Source: G963667675 sp964291545 (lineage in GTDB: Bacteria > Chloroflexota > Dehalococcoidia > Lucifugimonadales > UBA3495). From it: DNA of 64,000 nucleotides. The notes under the pieces are model-generated. The model was not told the DNA's origin. It ran no database searches and saw nothing but the letters and a program-made list of their open reading frames with translations. Positions 41,357-50,413 of the stretch are shown here, piece by piece (the stretch's first letter is position 1; the number at the start of each line of letters is the position of its first letter). A program made the position numbers and the translations under genes. Where the stretch lies: assembly GCA_964291545.2 (NCBI GenBank), contig OZ219861.1, positions 1,178,001 to 1,242,000 on the forward strand, written 5' to 3'.

Positions 41357-42625
41357 ATGGCGAACCGGGACTATTACGAGGTGTTGGGGGTATCCCGCAA
41401 CAACACGGATGAGGATATCCGGAAGGCCTTTCGCAAGAAGGCCCTGGAGTACCATCCCGACCGCAACAAGAGTCCCGACGCGGAAGCCAAGTTCAAGGAA
41501 ATCAACGAGGCTTACCAGGTGCTGTCGGACCCGCAGAAGCGGGCCCAGTACAACCAGTTTGGACACGCCGGAGTAAGGTCCAACGGCGGCTTCGACCGCC
41601 CCTTCGACGGTTTCGACGTTTTCGGCGGCTTCGGCGACATTTTCGACTCGTTCTTCGGGGACGTCTCCGGGCGTCGGGCCCGCGAGGCCCAACGGGGCGC
41701 GGACCTGCAGCACCGGGTGGTGCTCAACTTCGAGGAGTCGGTTTTCGGCGCGGAGCGCCAGGTGGAGGTCAGCAGGCTGGACGTCTGCCGCCACTGCTCC
41801 GGAGAGGGCAACGAGCCGGGAACGCCGGTGAACACCTGCGGGACCTGCCGGGGTAGGGGTCGGGTGCGGCGGTCACAACGCAGCATCTTCGGCCAGTTCA
41901 CCCAGGTAGTGGGATGTTCGACCTGCCACGGCCGGGGGCAGGTGGTCGAAACTGCCTGCTCGACGTGCCGGGGCGCCGGAGCGGAGCGCCGGAAGCGCAA
42001 GATAGAGGTGAAGATACCCGCCGGGGTGGAACGGGGCATGCAGGTGCGGCTGTCGGGCGAGGGAGACGTGGGCCGGGAAGGCGGCCCCGCCGGCAACCTG
42101 TACGTGCACCTGGACATCCGGGACCACAAGCAGTTTGCGAGGCAAGGCAACGACCTGCTGTACCGCTTGCCCATCAACGTGGCCGAGGCCGCCCTGGGCG
42201 CCAGCAAAGAGGTGCCCATCCTGGAGAAGGACGGGAACGGCAAGGGCAGGACGGAGACAATCAAGGTGCCCCAGGGGACCCAACCCGGCGCGGAATTCCG
42301 GGTCCGGGGCAAGGGAGTGCCCCACCTGAACTCGGGCCACCGTGGCGACCTGCGCGTGATGGTGGATATACAGGTCCCCAAGAACCTGAACTCCACGCAG
42401 CGCCAGTTGCTGGAGGAGTTCGCCCGTTCCATGGACCCCGGCGCCAAGACCAAAGGAGGCCCCGGCTCCAAGGCCAAAGGGGGCCCAGGCTCCGAGGTCA
42501 ACGGTGCATCCAACTCCAAGGCCAACGGTCAGGCCGCGGCCAACGGCCGAGCCGAAGGGGACGCGGAGGACGACCCGGACAGGGACAAGGGGTTGTTCGA
42601 CCGCATCAAGGACTCCTTTGGCTGA
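41357..42625 (+). CDS. dnaJ: Chaperone DnaJ
   Basis: Hsp40 co-chaperone of DnaK, 422 residues. J domain with YHPDRNK (HPD), a Gly/Phe-rich region (GGFDRPFDGFDVFGGFGDIF), the four CxxCxGxG zinc repeats (CRHCSGEG, CGTCRGRG, CSTCHGRG, CSTCRGAG), and the peptide-binding C-terminal domain. The last 60 residues are an unusual low-complexity Lys/Gly/Asn tail of repeated KAKGGPGS/NGxxNSKANG before GLFDRIKDSF. Followed by prmA, a common arrangement. ATG 41357 gives MANRDYYEVLG. Confidence 0.96.
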   Translation: MANRDYYEVLGVSRNNTDEDIRKAFRKKALEYHPDRNKSPDAEAKFKEINEAYQVLSDPQKRAQYNQFGHAGVRSNGGFDRPFDGFDVFGGFGDIFDSFFGDVSGRRAREAQRGADLQHRVVLNFEESVFGAERQVEVSRLDVCRHCSGEGNEPGTPVNTCGTCRGRGRVRRSQRSIFGQFTQVVGCSTCHGRGQVVETACSTCRGAGAERRKRKIEVKIPAGVERGMQVRLSGEGDVGREGGPAGNLYVHLDIRDHKQFARQGNDLLYRLPINVAEAALGASKEVPILEKDGNGKGRTETIKVPQGTQPGAEFRVRGKGVPHLNSGHRGDLRVMVDIQVPKNLNSTQRQLLEEFARSMDPGAKTKGGPGSKAKGGPGSEVNGASNSKANGQAAANGRAEGDAEDDPDRDKGLFDRIKDSFG

Positions 42626-42673
42626 GGCGGGCGCGGCCGATACTGCGACGGCCGCGTAGGGGTCTCGAAGGTC

Positions 42674-43543
42674 ATGCCGGCGGCCTGGCAAGAACTCAGC
42701 ATCGCAGTACCCCACGAGTACGTAGAGCCCGTTTCGTACCTGTTCAGCCGCTACGGCCGCGCCCTCACTACAGAAGCCGACGGCCCGGAACGGGTCATCC
42801 TCCGCACCTATCTGCCCGCCGGCTCCCGCGAGAGGTTCGCCCGCATAGAGGTCGGGATAAAGCTGGTCTCGTTGCTGGAACCCCTGGGGGAATTGATAGT
42901 CAACGAGGTCAGGGAAGAGGACTGGCAGAACAGCTGGAAGTCGCACTTTGACCTTCTGAAGATCGGCAGCCGGCTGGTGATAAAGCCTTCCTGGATAGAG
43001 TACGAAGCGCAGTCCGGGGAAGTCGTCATCGAAATCGACCCCGGCATGGCCTTCGGCACCGGGTATCACCCGACGACTTACACCTGCCTGCAGGCCCTGG
43101 AAGAATGGGTAAAGCCGGGGGCATCGGTCCTGGACGTTGGAGTAGGCTCGGGGATCCTGTCCATTGCGGCGCTGGGGCTGGGCGCGGGATCGGTGACTGC
43201 CCTGGACATAGATTCGCAGGCGGTGCGGGCGGCGCGGCAGAACTTCCGGCGGCTCGGAGTAACGCGGCAAGTGACGCTGGCGCAGGGCAGCGTGCCCCAC
43301 GCGGCGGCAAAGGCCGGGGAGTTCGACCTGGCGGCGGCCAATATTTCGGCGCGAGCGGTTTGCGAGCGGGCCGAGTCCATCTGTCCGGCGCTGCGGCCCG
43401 GGGGCGCGTTGATAGCGTCGGGGATGGTGCGAGGCCAGGAGACGCAGGTGGTGGAAACCCTGGCAGGGTTGGGTTGGTCGGTCGTGCAGGAGTGGGCGCG
43501 GGAGGACTGGGTGACCTTGGCGTTCCAGGCGACTGAGAAGTAG
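42674..43543 (+). CDS. prmA: Ribosomal protein L11 methyltransferase
   Basis: A 289-residue SAM-dependent enzyme that methylates L11. The N-terminal recognition domain ends in EEDWQNSWKSHFDLLKIG; MAFGTGYHPTT is the family signature; SVLDVGVGSGILSIAA is SAM motif I; and AAANISA is the active-site NPPY-like loop. It lies 48 bp after dnaJ and is probably in the same operon. Confidence 0.94.
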   Translation: MPAAWQELSIAVPHEYVEPVSYLFSRYGRALTTEADGPERVILRTYLPAGSRERFARIEVGIKLVSLLEPLGELIVNEVREEDWQNSWKSHFDLLKIGSRLVIKPSWIEYEAQSGEVVIEIDPGMAFGTGYHPTTYTCLQALEEWVKPGASVLDVGVGSGILSIAALGLGAGSVTALDIDSQAVRAARQNFRRLGVTRQVTLAQGSVPHAAAKAGEFDLAAANISARAVCERAESICPALRPGGALIASGMVRGQETQVVETLAGLGWSVVQEWAREDWVTLAFQATEK

Positions 43544-43545
43544 AG

Positions 43546-43554
43546 TGCTATACT
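43546..43554 (+). promoter_or_regulatory. Candidate extended -10 promoter for the kinase gene
   Basis: TGCTATACT (43546-43554), a TGn-extended -10, about 110 bases before the kinase start. No -35 at the usual distance. Confidence 0.35.
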
Positions 43555-43664
43555 GGACGCTTGGAACAAGGGGCGCCAGCTACGAAGACGAGCGGAGTGT
43601 CGGACTGCACTGCCGGCGCCGGTAATCTTCCCGCCGGCGGGCCTGCCGACAGCGAATAGCAGAC

Positions 43665-44690
43665 GTGGCGATTGAACAGGTAGAGCTAAGCCGCTACAAG
43701 CCACTGGGGTCCCTGGGGTCGGGGGCCGACTACCAGGTACGGTCGGCGTTGGACGAAGAAACGGGCCGGGAAGTGGCGCTGAAACGACCCCAGCCCCAGA
43801 TGGTCAGCAAGCGGCTGCACGGTCGCATCGAGGCCAGGACGGACCGCACGCTGCAGATCCTGCAGAGCCTGGACTTCGACATTCCCACCGTAGTCCCGGT
43901 CTTGGGATACACCCGGCGGGCAAACCACGACGATTACTTCGGGGACTCGCTGGGGCAAGAGTACACCGTGGTGGTGGAGGAGCGGGCAAAGGGGATTCCG
44001 CTGGTAGGCGACCCGATGGCCCGCATCACCAAAGTCCCCATAGGGCTGGGCCAGAACCTGTTCACCCTCTTCCCAATGGTCCAAGCCAAAGACCAGCCGC
44101 TATTTCCCATCCAACAGCAACTGCTGGACCTGGAGGAAAGGCTGTACGATGCGGGATACGTGCTGCTGGACATGCGGCCGCAGAACATCTTCTACCAGCC
44201 GGCGGAGGGGCGCATTACCGTCATCGACTGCGGAGACCTGAGGTCTCTGGACGACGTGTCGTACGACGGACTACGTCCGCCGCCGGAAATCCACCAGTTC
44301 TACATGGAGATGCTGAAGTTTTATACGACTCCCCAAGAGCCGCCGGCGGAGGCCGACGGATACCGGGATCCCTACGGGATGCGACGGGTGCTGCGGTTTG
44401 AGATGGAAATGGACGAGATGGCCGACAGGTTCGCCGGTGCGCCGCCGTCTTTGCGGGATGCCGCTCTGCCGATGATCGGCAAGGTGCGGCAACGAGACTA
44501 TGCGTCCTTTGGCGACTTTCGTTCGGACTTGAACCAATACCTGGAGGCCGTGACGGAGTACGACATGGGGCTGGCCAACCTGCAAGAACTGAGGAGTGCA
44601 TGGATGGTGGCCCTGAGCTGGCTTGGAGGGGAATACTGGCGGCGGTTCCTGTTCGATTACGACGCTGAGCAGGCGGCGTTTCAGGTTTAG
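43665..44690 (+). CDS. Divergent protein kinase-like protein
   Basis: A 341-residue eukaryote-like kinase fold. The Gly loop is GSLGSGADYQV; the ATP Lys is VALKRPQP; the catalytic loop is LLDMRPQNIFY, with Asp retained but the usual HRD replaced by LDM; and the metal-binding DFG appears as DCGDL. The C-terminal lobe has EFRSDLNQYLE-type helices and no membrane segment. GTG start with no clear ribosome site. A PP2C phosphatase gene follows 75 bases on, forming a classic kinase/phosphatase pair. Activity is likely but could be weak given the changed motifs. Confidence 0.75.
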   Translation: MAIEQVELSRYKPLGSLGSGADYQVRSALDEETGREVALKRPQPQMVSKRLHGRIEARTDRTLQILQSLDFDIPTVVPVLGYTRRANHDDYFGDSLGQEYTVVVEERAKGIPLVGDPMARITKVPIGLGQNLFTLFPMVQAKDQPLFPIQQQLLDLEERLYDAGYVLLDMRPQNIFYQPAEGRITVIDCGDLRSLDDVSYDGLRPPPEIHQFYMEMLKFYTTPQEPPAEADGYRDPYGMRRVLRFEMEMDEMADRFAGAPPSLRDAALPMIGKVRQRDYASFGDFRSDLNQYLEAVTEYDMGLANLQELRSAWMVALSWLGGEYWRRFLFDYDAEQAAFQV

Positions 44691-44765
44691 CGAAGAGTCG
44701 ACATTCCAACATCCGGATTGATTTTGCAGCGGCGGATGGAGTAATTTTTTCGAGGACTGGTCAGC

Positions 44766-45440
44766 ATGATTCCCAGCACAGTGGCGACAATGCAGGACAA
44801 CTCGGCGCACGGCGACGATGCCTTCTTGACGCGGGACCTGGGAGGCAACGGCTTCCTGGACGCGGTTATGGACGGGGTGACGGGCCACGGAGGGGAGGAG
44901 GCCAGCCGCTCGGTGAAAGAGGCATTGGAATCGGCCACGGTGAATTCGCCCGAGGACGTGGTAGCGGTGTTGGAGGACTTGAACGACGAGTTCTACCAGG
45001 TAGGCGGCGGGCGGTTTCTGCTCACCACGGTGTCGGCGGCGTTGTATTTGGGCGACCGGCTGCACGTGGTCGGGGCGGGAGACAGTCCCATATTCCTGGT
45101 AAAGCCCGATTCATACGAGGAAATCTGCGGCAGGAGCGGCCGGTTTTTCCACGTGGGGGTGAGATACACCGTGGGGGCCGGACCGTCGCTGTCGAACCTG
45201 AACAGGCTGGAAACAAGCATAGAGCCGGGCTTTCGCCTGCTGCTGGCCACCGACGGGCTAAGCGACAACATCTTGCTGGACGACCTGGCGGAACTGGTGA
45301 GGCGGGCGGAATCGGCGGAAGACGCCTGCCGGAATGTGGAAGGCGCCCTGGAGTCGTTGCTGCAGCCGGGGCGGATGCCCGAGGAGCTGGGGGGCCGGTT
45401 CAGGCGGGACGACCGCACGGGCATTTTCCGGTTCTTCTAG
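44766..45440 (+). CDS. PP2C-family Ser/Thr phosphatase
   Basis: A 224-residue soluble PPM phosphatase. Metal-binding motifs: MDGVTGHGGEEASRS, LTTVSAALYLGDRLHVVGAGDSPIF, LLLATDGLSDN and RRDDRTGIFRF at the end. It is short relative to typical PP2C (about 240 or more), yet all motifs are present. GAGGA is about nine bases before the ATG. Expected to reverse phosphorylation by the upstream kinase-like protein; targets are not known. Other reading: a stand-alone phosphatase for some other regulator. Confidence 0.87.
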   Translation: MIPSTVATMQDNSAHGDDAFLTRDLGGNGFLDAVMDGVTGHGGEEASRSVKEALESATVNSPEDVVAVLEDLNDEFYQVGGGRFLLTTVSAALYLGDRLHVVGAGDSPIFLVKPDSYEEICGRSGRFFHVGVRYTVGAGPSLSNLNRLETSIEPGFRLLLATDGLSDNILLDDLAELVRRAESAEDACRNVEGALESLLQPGRMPEELGGRFRRDDRTGIFRFF

Positions 45441-45535
45441 CGAGCGCCCGGATAAAGCGTTACGGGAACATAGCATGGATGCCAAGAACGTTGCTGGTTT
45501 CGGCCAAGGGGCGGCGTGAATTCGGAAGGGCGGCA

Positions 45536-45565
45536 TTGTGACAATTGGGGGCAGCTTGCTACAAT
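45536..45565 (+). promoter_or_regulatory. Candidate promoter for the glycosyltransferase operon
   Basis: TTGTGA (45536-45541), 18 bases, TACAAT (45560-45565), about 60 bases before the start. Confidence 0.45.
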
Positions 45566-45625
45566 GCCCGCCATGACCGGTAGGCATGGACATTCAATGC
45601 CGCTTGTGAAGCCTGGAGACGCGAA

Positions 45626-46768
45626 TTGAAAATCGCGATGGTCTCGCCATACGACTTCACCTGGCCGGGAGGGGTAACGACCCACGTGGCGCAACTGGCC
45701 CGGGAACTGGGCAGGTCGGGCCACGAGGTGCAGGTACTGGCTCCGCATTCCCCATCCAGGACCAACGCCGACGCGGCGCAGTTCATTCCCCTGGGCAGGT
45801 CGGTGCCCTTGCCAAGCGGCGGGTCAACGGCGCGGGTGAGCTTGTCATGGTGGCTCTATCCCAAGGTGAGGGCCATTCTACGGCGAGAGAAGTTTGATAT
45901 CGTGCACTTGCACGAGCCGCTGGCCCCGATATTGCCCCTATGCGTGCTGGAGTTTTCTAATTCCGTGAACGTCGGGACGTTTCACGCTTCGTACAGCCAC
46001 CAACGCCTGTACACCCTGACCCACCCTATCATCAAGCGGTGGCAGCGGCGCCTCCACGGCGCCATAGCAGTCTCTCCAGCGGCCCGCCGGTACGTGCACG
46101 AGGCCTTTCCCGGAGACTATGAAATTATTCCCAACGGCATCGACGTGGACCACTTTGCCGACAATGCCGTTCCATGGCCACAGTACCAGGACGGCAAGAC
46201 CAACATCCTGTTCGTGGGTCGCCTGGAGAAGCGCAAGGGGCTGAGGTACCTGCTGGAGGCCTACAGCAAGCTGAAGTGGGACTTTCCCAACACCAGGCTG
46301 CTGGTGGTGGGTCCTGGCAAGCCGGATGAAGGGTCATTCGAAGTGATTGGGGCCCGGAGCCTGCAGGACGTAGAGCTAATCGGCGGCGTTTCGTACGGGG
46401 ACCTGCCCAGGTACTATGCATCGGCGGACATATTCTGCTCGCCGGCCACCGGGGCCGAGAGCTTCGGCATTGTGCTGCTGGAAGCGATGGCGGCCGGGAA
46501 ACCGTTGGTAGCTTCAGACATCGAGGGATATCGAGGGATCGTCTCGGATGGGGAGCAGGGGACGTTGGTCCGCCGCAAGAACTCGGACGAACTGGCCAGG
46601 GCCCTGGCGCGGCTCATCGAGGACCCGGAACTTGCCCGAAAAATGGGCAGCAGGGGCCGGGAGATGGTGGAGCGGTACCGTTGGGCGGAGGTGGCCTCCC
46701 AGGTGGAGGACTATTACGAAGTCTGCCTAAGAGCGGTCAATGGCAATACCAGGACGAGAGCAGCTTAG
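45626..46768 (+). CDS. PimA-like GT4 glycosyltransferase
   Basis: A 380-residue GT-B retaining glycosyltransferase. MVSPYDFTWPGGVTTHVAQLA is the N-terminal domain start; HLHEPLAPILPL and TFHASYSH follow; the nucleotide-sugar site is FVGRLEKRKGL and SPATGAESFGIVLLEAM with the conserved Glu. Closest in layout to PimA, which adds mannose to phosphatidylinositol. The overlap with a CDP-alcohol phosphatidyltransferase supports a glycosyl-phospholipid path. TTG start, with GGAG seven bases upstream; its 3' end overlaps the next gene by 29 bases. Confidence 0.88.
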   Translation: MKIAMVSPYDFTWPGGVTTHVAQLARELGRSGHEVQVLAPHSPSRTNADAAQFIPLGRSVPLPSGGSTARVSLSWWLYPKVRAILRREKFDIVHLHEPLAPILPLCVLEFSNSVNVGTFHASYSHQRLYTLTHPIIKRWQRRLHGAIAVSPAARRYVHEAFPGDYEIIPNGIDVDHFADNAVPWPQYQDGKTNILFVGRLEKRKGLRYLLEAYSKLKWDFPNTRLLVVGPGKPDEGSFEVIGARSLQDVELIGGVSYGDLPRYYASADIFCSPATGAESFGIVLLEAMAAGKPLVASDIEGYRGIVSDGEQGTLVRRKNSDELARALARLIEDPELARKMGSRGREMVERYRWAEVASQVEDYYEVCLRAVNGNTRTRAA

Positions 46769-47351
46769 GTCGGCATTACAGCAGTACGTCGAGCTCCCCG
46801 GCGCCCGTGTCCTCAGAGCGCTGAAACTTACCCCCAACGCCGTGACCCTTCTTGGCTTCGGGCTGGCCGTGGCCGCCGCGTGCCTGGTGGGCTTTGGATG
46901 GCTGTTGCCGGGTGGCATTGTTTTCCTGGCGGGCAGCAGCCTGGACCTTTTTGACGGCGCGCTGGCCCGCCTGACGGGAACGGCCAGGCCGTTCGGGGCC
47001 CTGCTGGACTCTCTATTCGACCGTCTGGGAGAGGCGGCCCTGTTCCTGGGGCTGGCGGTTTACGCCCTGGAAGCCGAATTCAGCGACGAGCGCCGGCTGT
47101 TCTTCATGGTGGTGCTGCTCCTGGCGCTAAGCTTCTCCCAGGGGGTCAGCTACTTGAGGGCCAGGGGAGAGGGCCTGGGGGTGTTCACGCGGGGCGGAGT
47201 GATGACCCGCCCGGAGCGAGTTGTGCTGCTGGGAGCCGGCCTCATCAGCGGCCAGATCATGTGGTTCCTGCTGGCCATAGCGGCGGTGTCGGGCCTCACG
47301 CTGGTCCAACGGCTGTTCACCATAGGCCGCCAGCTAAACAAAAGTGGATAA
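46740..47351 (+). CDS. CDP-alcohol phosphatidyltransferase
   Basis: A 203-residue membrane enzyme with about six helices. The diagnostic DGxxAR motif is complete: LDLFDGALARLTGTARPFG, then ALLDSLFDR. By position, after a PimA-like enzyme, phosphatidylinositol or phosphatidylinositol-phosphate synthase is the best guess; cardiolipin- or PG-type enzymes are alternatives. Start ATG 46740 lies inside the end of the preceding gene (29-bp overlap), a sign of tight coupling. Confidence 0.9.
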   Translation: MAIPGREQLRSALQQYVELPGARVLRALKLTPNAVTLLGFGLAVAAACLVGFGWLLPGGIVFLAGSSLDLFDGALARLTGTARPFGALLDSLFDRLGEAALFLGLAVYALEAEFSDERRLFFMVVLLLALSFSQGVSYLRARGEGLGVFTRGGVMTRPERVVLLGAGLISGQIMWFLLAIAAVSGLTLVQRLFTIGRQLNKSG

Positions 47352-47425
47352 GCGGCAACTTAGAGTGTAAACTTGATGGTCGAATAAGCGGGCAGGCGTT
47401 CGCGCAACCCGGAGCTTCAGGCATT

Positions 47426-48133
47426 ATGCGGCAACCAATGATAGCCGACAGAGACAAGGCCCAACTGAAGCGGATATTCCGCAAGGACCTGACCAAGGAG
47501 GTCACGATACGGCTGTTCACCCAGAAGCCGTCTCCGGTGACGGTGCCAGGGAGGGAATGCCGGTACTGCCCGGAGACACAGCAGATTATGGAGGAACTGT
47601 CGGCGCTATCGCCCAAGGTGCATTTGGATGTCGTCGACTTCTACCAGGAGCCGCAAAGCGCCCGTGATGCGGGGGCGACGCGGATACCGGCGATTGTCCT
47701 GGGCGCCAAGGGAGACTCGAGAGCGAAGTTCTACGGGATTCCCACGGGCTACGGGCTTGGAACGATAGTGGAGGGCATCAGGCTCACGTCCAGGGGGGTG
47801 AGCCCATTGAGCATGAACACCAGGAAGAAGCTGCGGCAGGTTAACCGGCCGGTGCACATCCAGGTGTTCGTTACTCCCACAGACCCAGATTGTCCCAGAA
47901 TGTCCCAACTGGCCCACGCATTCGCCCTGGAGTGTCCATATGTAACGGCGGACGTGGTGGAAGTCCAGGAGTTCCCGGCGCTCGGCAGGTTGTACGGGGT
48001 AAGATCGGTGCCGGCGACGGTGGTCAACGAACACATCAGGTTTGGTGGCGTAGTCACCGAGTCCCAGTTGCTGGAGAAAACGCTCCAAGCCGGGATAGGC
48101 GCCATGCAGACGGCAAAGGCCGGCCCAGACTAG
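47426..48133 (+). CDS. Tandem thioredoxin-fold protein (protein disulfide oxidoreductase-like)
   Basis: A 235-residue protein with two thioredoxin folds, resembling archaeal PDO and the 'glutaredoxin-like domain' family. The first site is complete, GRECRYCPETQ (CxxC). The second is altered, DPDCPRMSQLAHA, with Met for the second Cys, so the C-terminal unit can at best act through one Cys. Both cis-Pro loops are present (IPAIVLG, VPATVVN). ATG 47426 (MRQPMIADR); ATG 47438 is close behind. Possibly in the ribH transcript. Confidence 0.83.
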   Translation: MRQPMIADRDKAQLKRIFRKDLTKEVTIRLFTQKPSPVTVPGRECRYCPETQQIMEELSALSPKVHLDVVDFYQEPQSARDAGATRIPAIVLGAKGDSRAKFYGIPTGYGLGTIVEGIRLTSRGVSPLSMNTRKKLRQVNRPVHIQVFVTPTDPDCPRMSQLAHAFALECPYVTADVVEVQEFPALGRLYGVRSVPATVVNEHIRFGGVVTESQLLEKTLQAGIGAMQTAKAGPD

Positions 48134-48164
48134 CCGGGCCAAGACTGAGCCAGGAGAAGGTAGC

Positions 48165-48638
48165 TTGCCAAAAGAGCTAAAGGTAAACATGAACGGCGAG
48201 GGGCTGCGGATAGGAGTGGTCGCCGCGAGGTTCAACGACGCGATAACCCGACAGTTACTGGCCGGCGCCCTGGACACTTTGGCAAGGCACGGCGTGCGGG
48301 ACGACGACGTGCTGGTGGTGTGGACGCCGGGGTCGTACGAGTTGCCTCTAGTGGCGCGGGCGCTGGCCAAGAGCGGCAAACACGATGCGGTTATCTGCCT
48401 GGGGGCGGTCATCCGCGGGGAGACCGGCCACTACGACATGGTGGCGGGACATGCTTCCAGCGGGATAGGCTCGGTGAGCCTGGAGACCGGGGTGCCCGTT
48501 GTTTTCGGCGTCCTGACCACGGAGAACATGGAGCAGGCGATAAACCGGGCGGGGGGCAAGTCGGGCAACCTGGGCTGCTCTGCCGCCGCTACCGCCATAG
48601 AGACCGCACGGCTGGTGCAGGCGATAGACAAGGGCTAA
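48165..48638 (+). CDS. ribH: 6,7-dimethyl-8-ribityllumazine synthase
   Basis: Catalyses the penultimate step of riboflavin synthesis and forms icosahedral or pentameric shells. Family markers: VVAARFNDAITRQLLAGA, WTPGSYELPLVARAL, the active loop LGAVIRGETGHYDMVAG and VFGVLTTENMEQA. Length (157) is normal. TTG start with a GGAG ribosome site. Other rib genes are not in the window and no FMN riboswitch was recognised. Confidence 0.95.
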   Translation: MPKELKVNMNGEGLRIGVVAARFNDAITRQLLAGALDTLARHGVRDDDVLVVWTPGSYELPLVARALAKSGKHDAVICLGAVIRGETGHYDMVAGHASSGIGSVSLETGVPVVFGVLTTENMEQAINRAGGKSGNLGCSAAATAIETARLVQAIDKG

Positions 48639-48772
48639 GGCATCCGTCACTTGGGCCCAGAGATTTTCGCTTCCATCCAACTTCCCTCATCGAGAGGGGA
48701 GGGCATAGGCAACCGTCCCTACTTGCGGCTGAAGTTGGAAGCTGAAGCCATACTATCCGGCTTGAGGTGTGC

Positions 48773-49672
48773 ATGAAGTTCGGCGTTAGCATTCCCAACC
48801 ATTGGGGAGTCGAGGACCCGCAACAGATGCTGGCCCTGGGGCCGCTGGCCGAGGAACTGGGTTATGCTTCGGTTTGGGTGCAGGACCACCTGTTCAACGT
48901 CGGCACGCTGAAAGAGCGGCTGGACGATAAGCCCTACTACCACCCCTTGCCCATTCTTTCGTACCTGGCCGCCACCACCAAGAAAATCACACTGGGCACG
49001 TCGGTGCTGGTGCTGCCCACTCACCATCCGGTAAACCTGGCCAAGTACCTGGCGACGTTGGACCAAATTTCCGGCGGCAGGGTAGTGCTGGGGGCCGGCG
49101 TTGGGGGAGAAGGGGACGAGTTCAATCTCCTTGGCATCCCGGTGAAGAAGAGGGGCGCTTTGACGGACGAGAGCATAGCGATAATGAAGGAGCTATGGAG
49201 CAACCCCTACTCCAGCTACCAGGGCGGGAGCTTGAATTTCACGGAAGTGAGATTCTCGCCCAAGCCGGTGCAGAAGCCGCACATTCCGGTATGGGTCGGG
49301 GGCTCCAGCGCGGCGGCCCGGAGGCGGGCGGCCAAAGCGGGAGACGGATGGCACCCCAACGGGCTGACGCCTGAGGAGTTCAGCGAGGGCAGGCGAGAAG
49401 TGGAAGATCTGGCGGCCCAAGCAGGGCGGGACGCCGAGGCGATAGTCATGTCGGTACGCGTCGCGGTGCGTTTCCAGGCCCCTGCGGCCGGCGGGACTGG
49501 GACCGGCCGTGCCGTGCCGGGCTACGATTCCGACGGGATGACGGCCGCGATGGCAGCGTACAAAGAGGCCGGAGTGGAGCACATGGTGCTGGGGCTGAAC
49601 ACCAGGGACGTGGCGGCGATTACCCGCGTGATGGAAAGCGTAGCCGGTGACGTGATGCCCCGCCTGGGGTAG
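48773..49672 (+). CDS. LLM-class flavin (probably F420) oxidoreductase
   Basis: A 299-residue luciferase-like TIM barrel. Typical order: KFGVSIPNHWGVEDPQ, LGYASVWVQDHLF, LGTSVLVLPTHHPV, LDQISGGRVVLGAGVG, HIPVWVGGSSAAARRRAA and GDGWHP. These features favour the F420-dependent subgroup, common in Chloroflexota and Actinobacteria; FMN cannot be excluded. ATG 48773 follows GAGGTG by four bases. The substrate is not predictable. Confidence 0.88.
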   Translation: MKFGVSIPNHWGVEDPQQMLALGPLAEELGYASVWVQDHLFNVGTLKERLDDKPYYHPLPILSYLAATTKKITLGTSVLVLPTHHPVNLAKYLATLDQISGGRVVLGAGVGGEGDEFNLLGIPVKKRGALTDESIAIMKELWSNPYSSYQGGSLNFTEVRFSPKPVQKPHIPVWVGGSSAAARRRAAKAGDGWHPNGLTPEEFSEGRREVEDLAAQAGRDAEAIVMSVRVAVRFQAPAAGGTGTGRAVPGYDSDGMTAAMAAYKEAGVEHMVLGLNTRDVAAITRVMESVAGDVMPRLG

Positions 49673-49708
49673 AAGGGCGGCCGGCCGGCTGGCGGTCAGC
49701 GACCCAGT

Positions 49709-50413
49709 TCAACCAGACGAACCCAAGAACTCTTCGACTTCCCTGAGGTCTTTGAGGGAGTCGACGCTGCGCCAGAACTCCCTGGTCTTGAAAGCGGATA
49801 TGCGGCCTGCAGCGGCCAACCGTGGGAAGGCGTCGTTTTCGTGGTCACCGGTCTCCGGCAGTTCGGGCAGAATCCCCCGCTCCATGGCGTAGACGCCGGC
49901 GTTTATCCAATGGGGCATCTGGACCTTCTCGCGGAAGCCAATGACACGGTCCGAATCGTCGATGTCCACGAGACCGTAGGGGCTGACCATGGGCGTCACC
50001 AATATGGTAGCGAGGTGCGCCGGGTTGGCATCCTTGCAAGCGTGATGGCGCAGGAGGAGAGACTCCAGGCCTTCGAGGGTAATCACGTCGCCGTTCAGGA
50101 CCACCATGGTCTGGTGGGTTTCCGGGACTAAGGACATCCCCTGGCGAATAGCGCCGCCGCGGCCCAGGGGCGAGTCTTCGAGGCTATAGTGGGCGTGGAT
50201 GCCGAAGGCTTGACCGTCACCGAAATAGTCTTCGATGGCCTGCCAGAGATAACCCGCCAGGAAGACGACGTCGGTGACCCCGGCCTTCTTCAGCCAGGCT
50301 ACCTGGTGGGACAGGATGGGCTTGCCGGCAACGGGCACCATGGGCTTGGGCAGATTGTCGGTCAGAGGGCGGAGCCTTTCGCCCTGGCCACCGGCGAGAA
50401 TCAAAGCGTACAT
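49709..50413 (-). CDS. Sugar-phosphate nucleotidyltransferase
   Basis: A 234-residue GT-A-fold NTP-transferase: start MYALILAGGQGERLRPLTD (G-rich signature), LPKPMVPVAGKPILSHQ, then the metal-binding VVLNGDV. The close resemblance is to glucose- or mannose-1-phosphate nucleotidyltransferases, lacking the left-handed helix domain of dual-function enzymes. ATG 50413 is the natural family start. It may supply activated sugar for glycosyltransferases such as the one at 45626, though it is on the other strand and not in that operon. Confidence 0.88.
   Translation of the reverse strand: MYALILAGGQGERLRPLTDNLPKPMVPVAGKPILSHQVAWLKKAGVTDVVFLAGYLWQAIEDYFGDGQAFGIHAHYSLEDSPLGRGGAIRQGMSLVPETHQTMVVLNGDVITLEGLESLLLRHHACKDANPAHLATILVTPMVSPYGLVDIDDSDRVIGFREKVQMPHWINAGVYAMERGILPELPETGDHENDAFPRLAAAGRISAFKTREFWRSVDSLKDLREVEEFLGSSG

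Noticed and set aside
41873..43300. 475-residue minus-strand frame over dnaJ and prmA
   Set aside because: Both genes are well supported on the plus strand; the frame has no recognisable motif.
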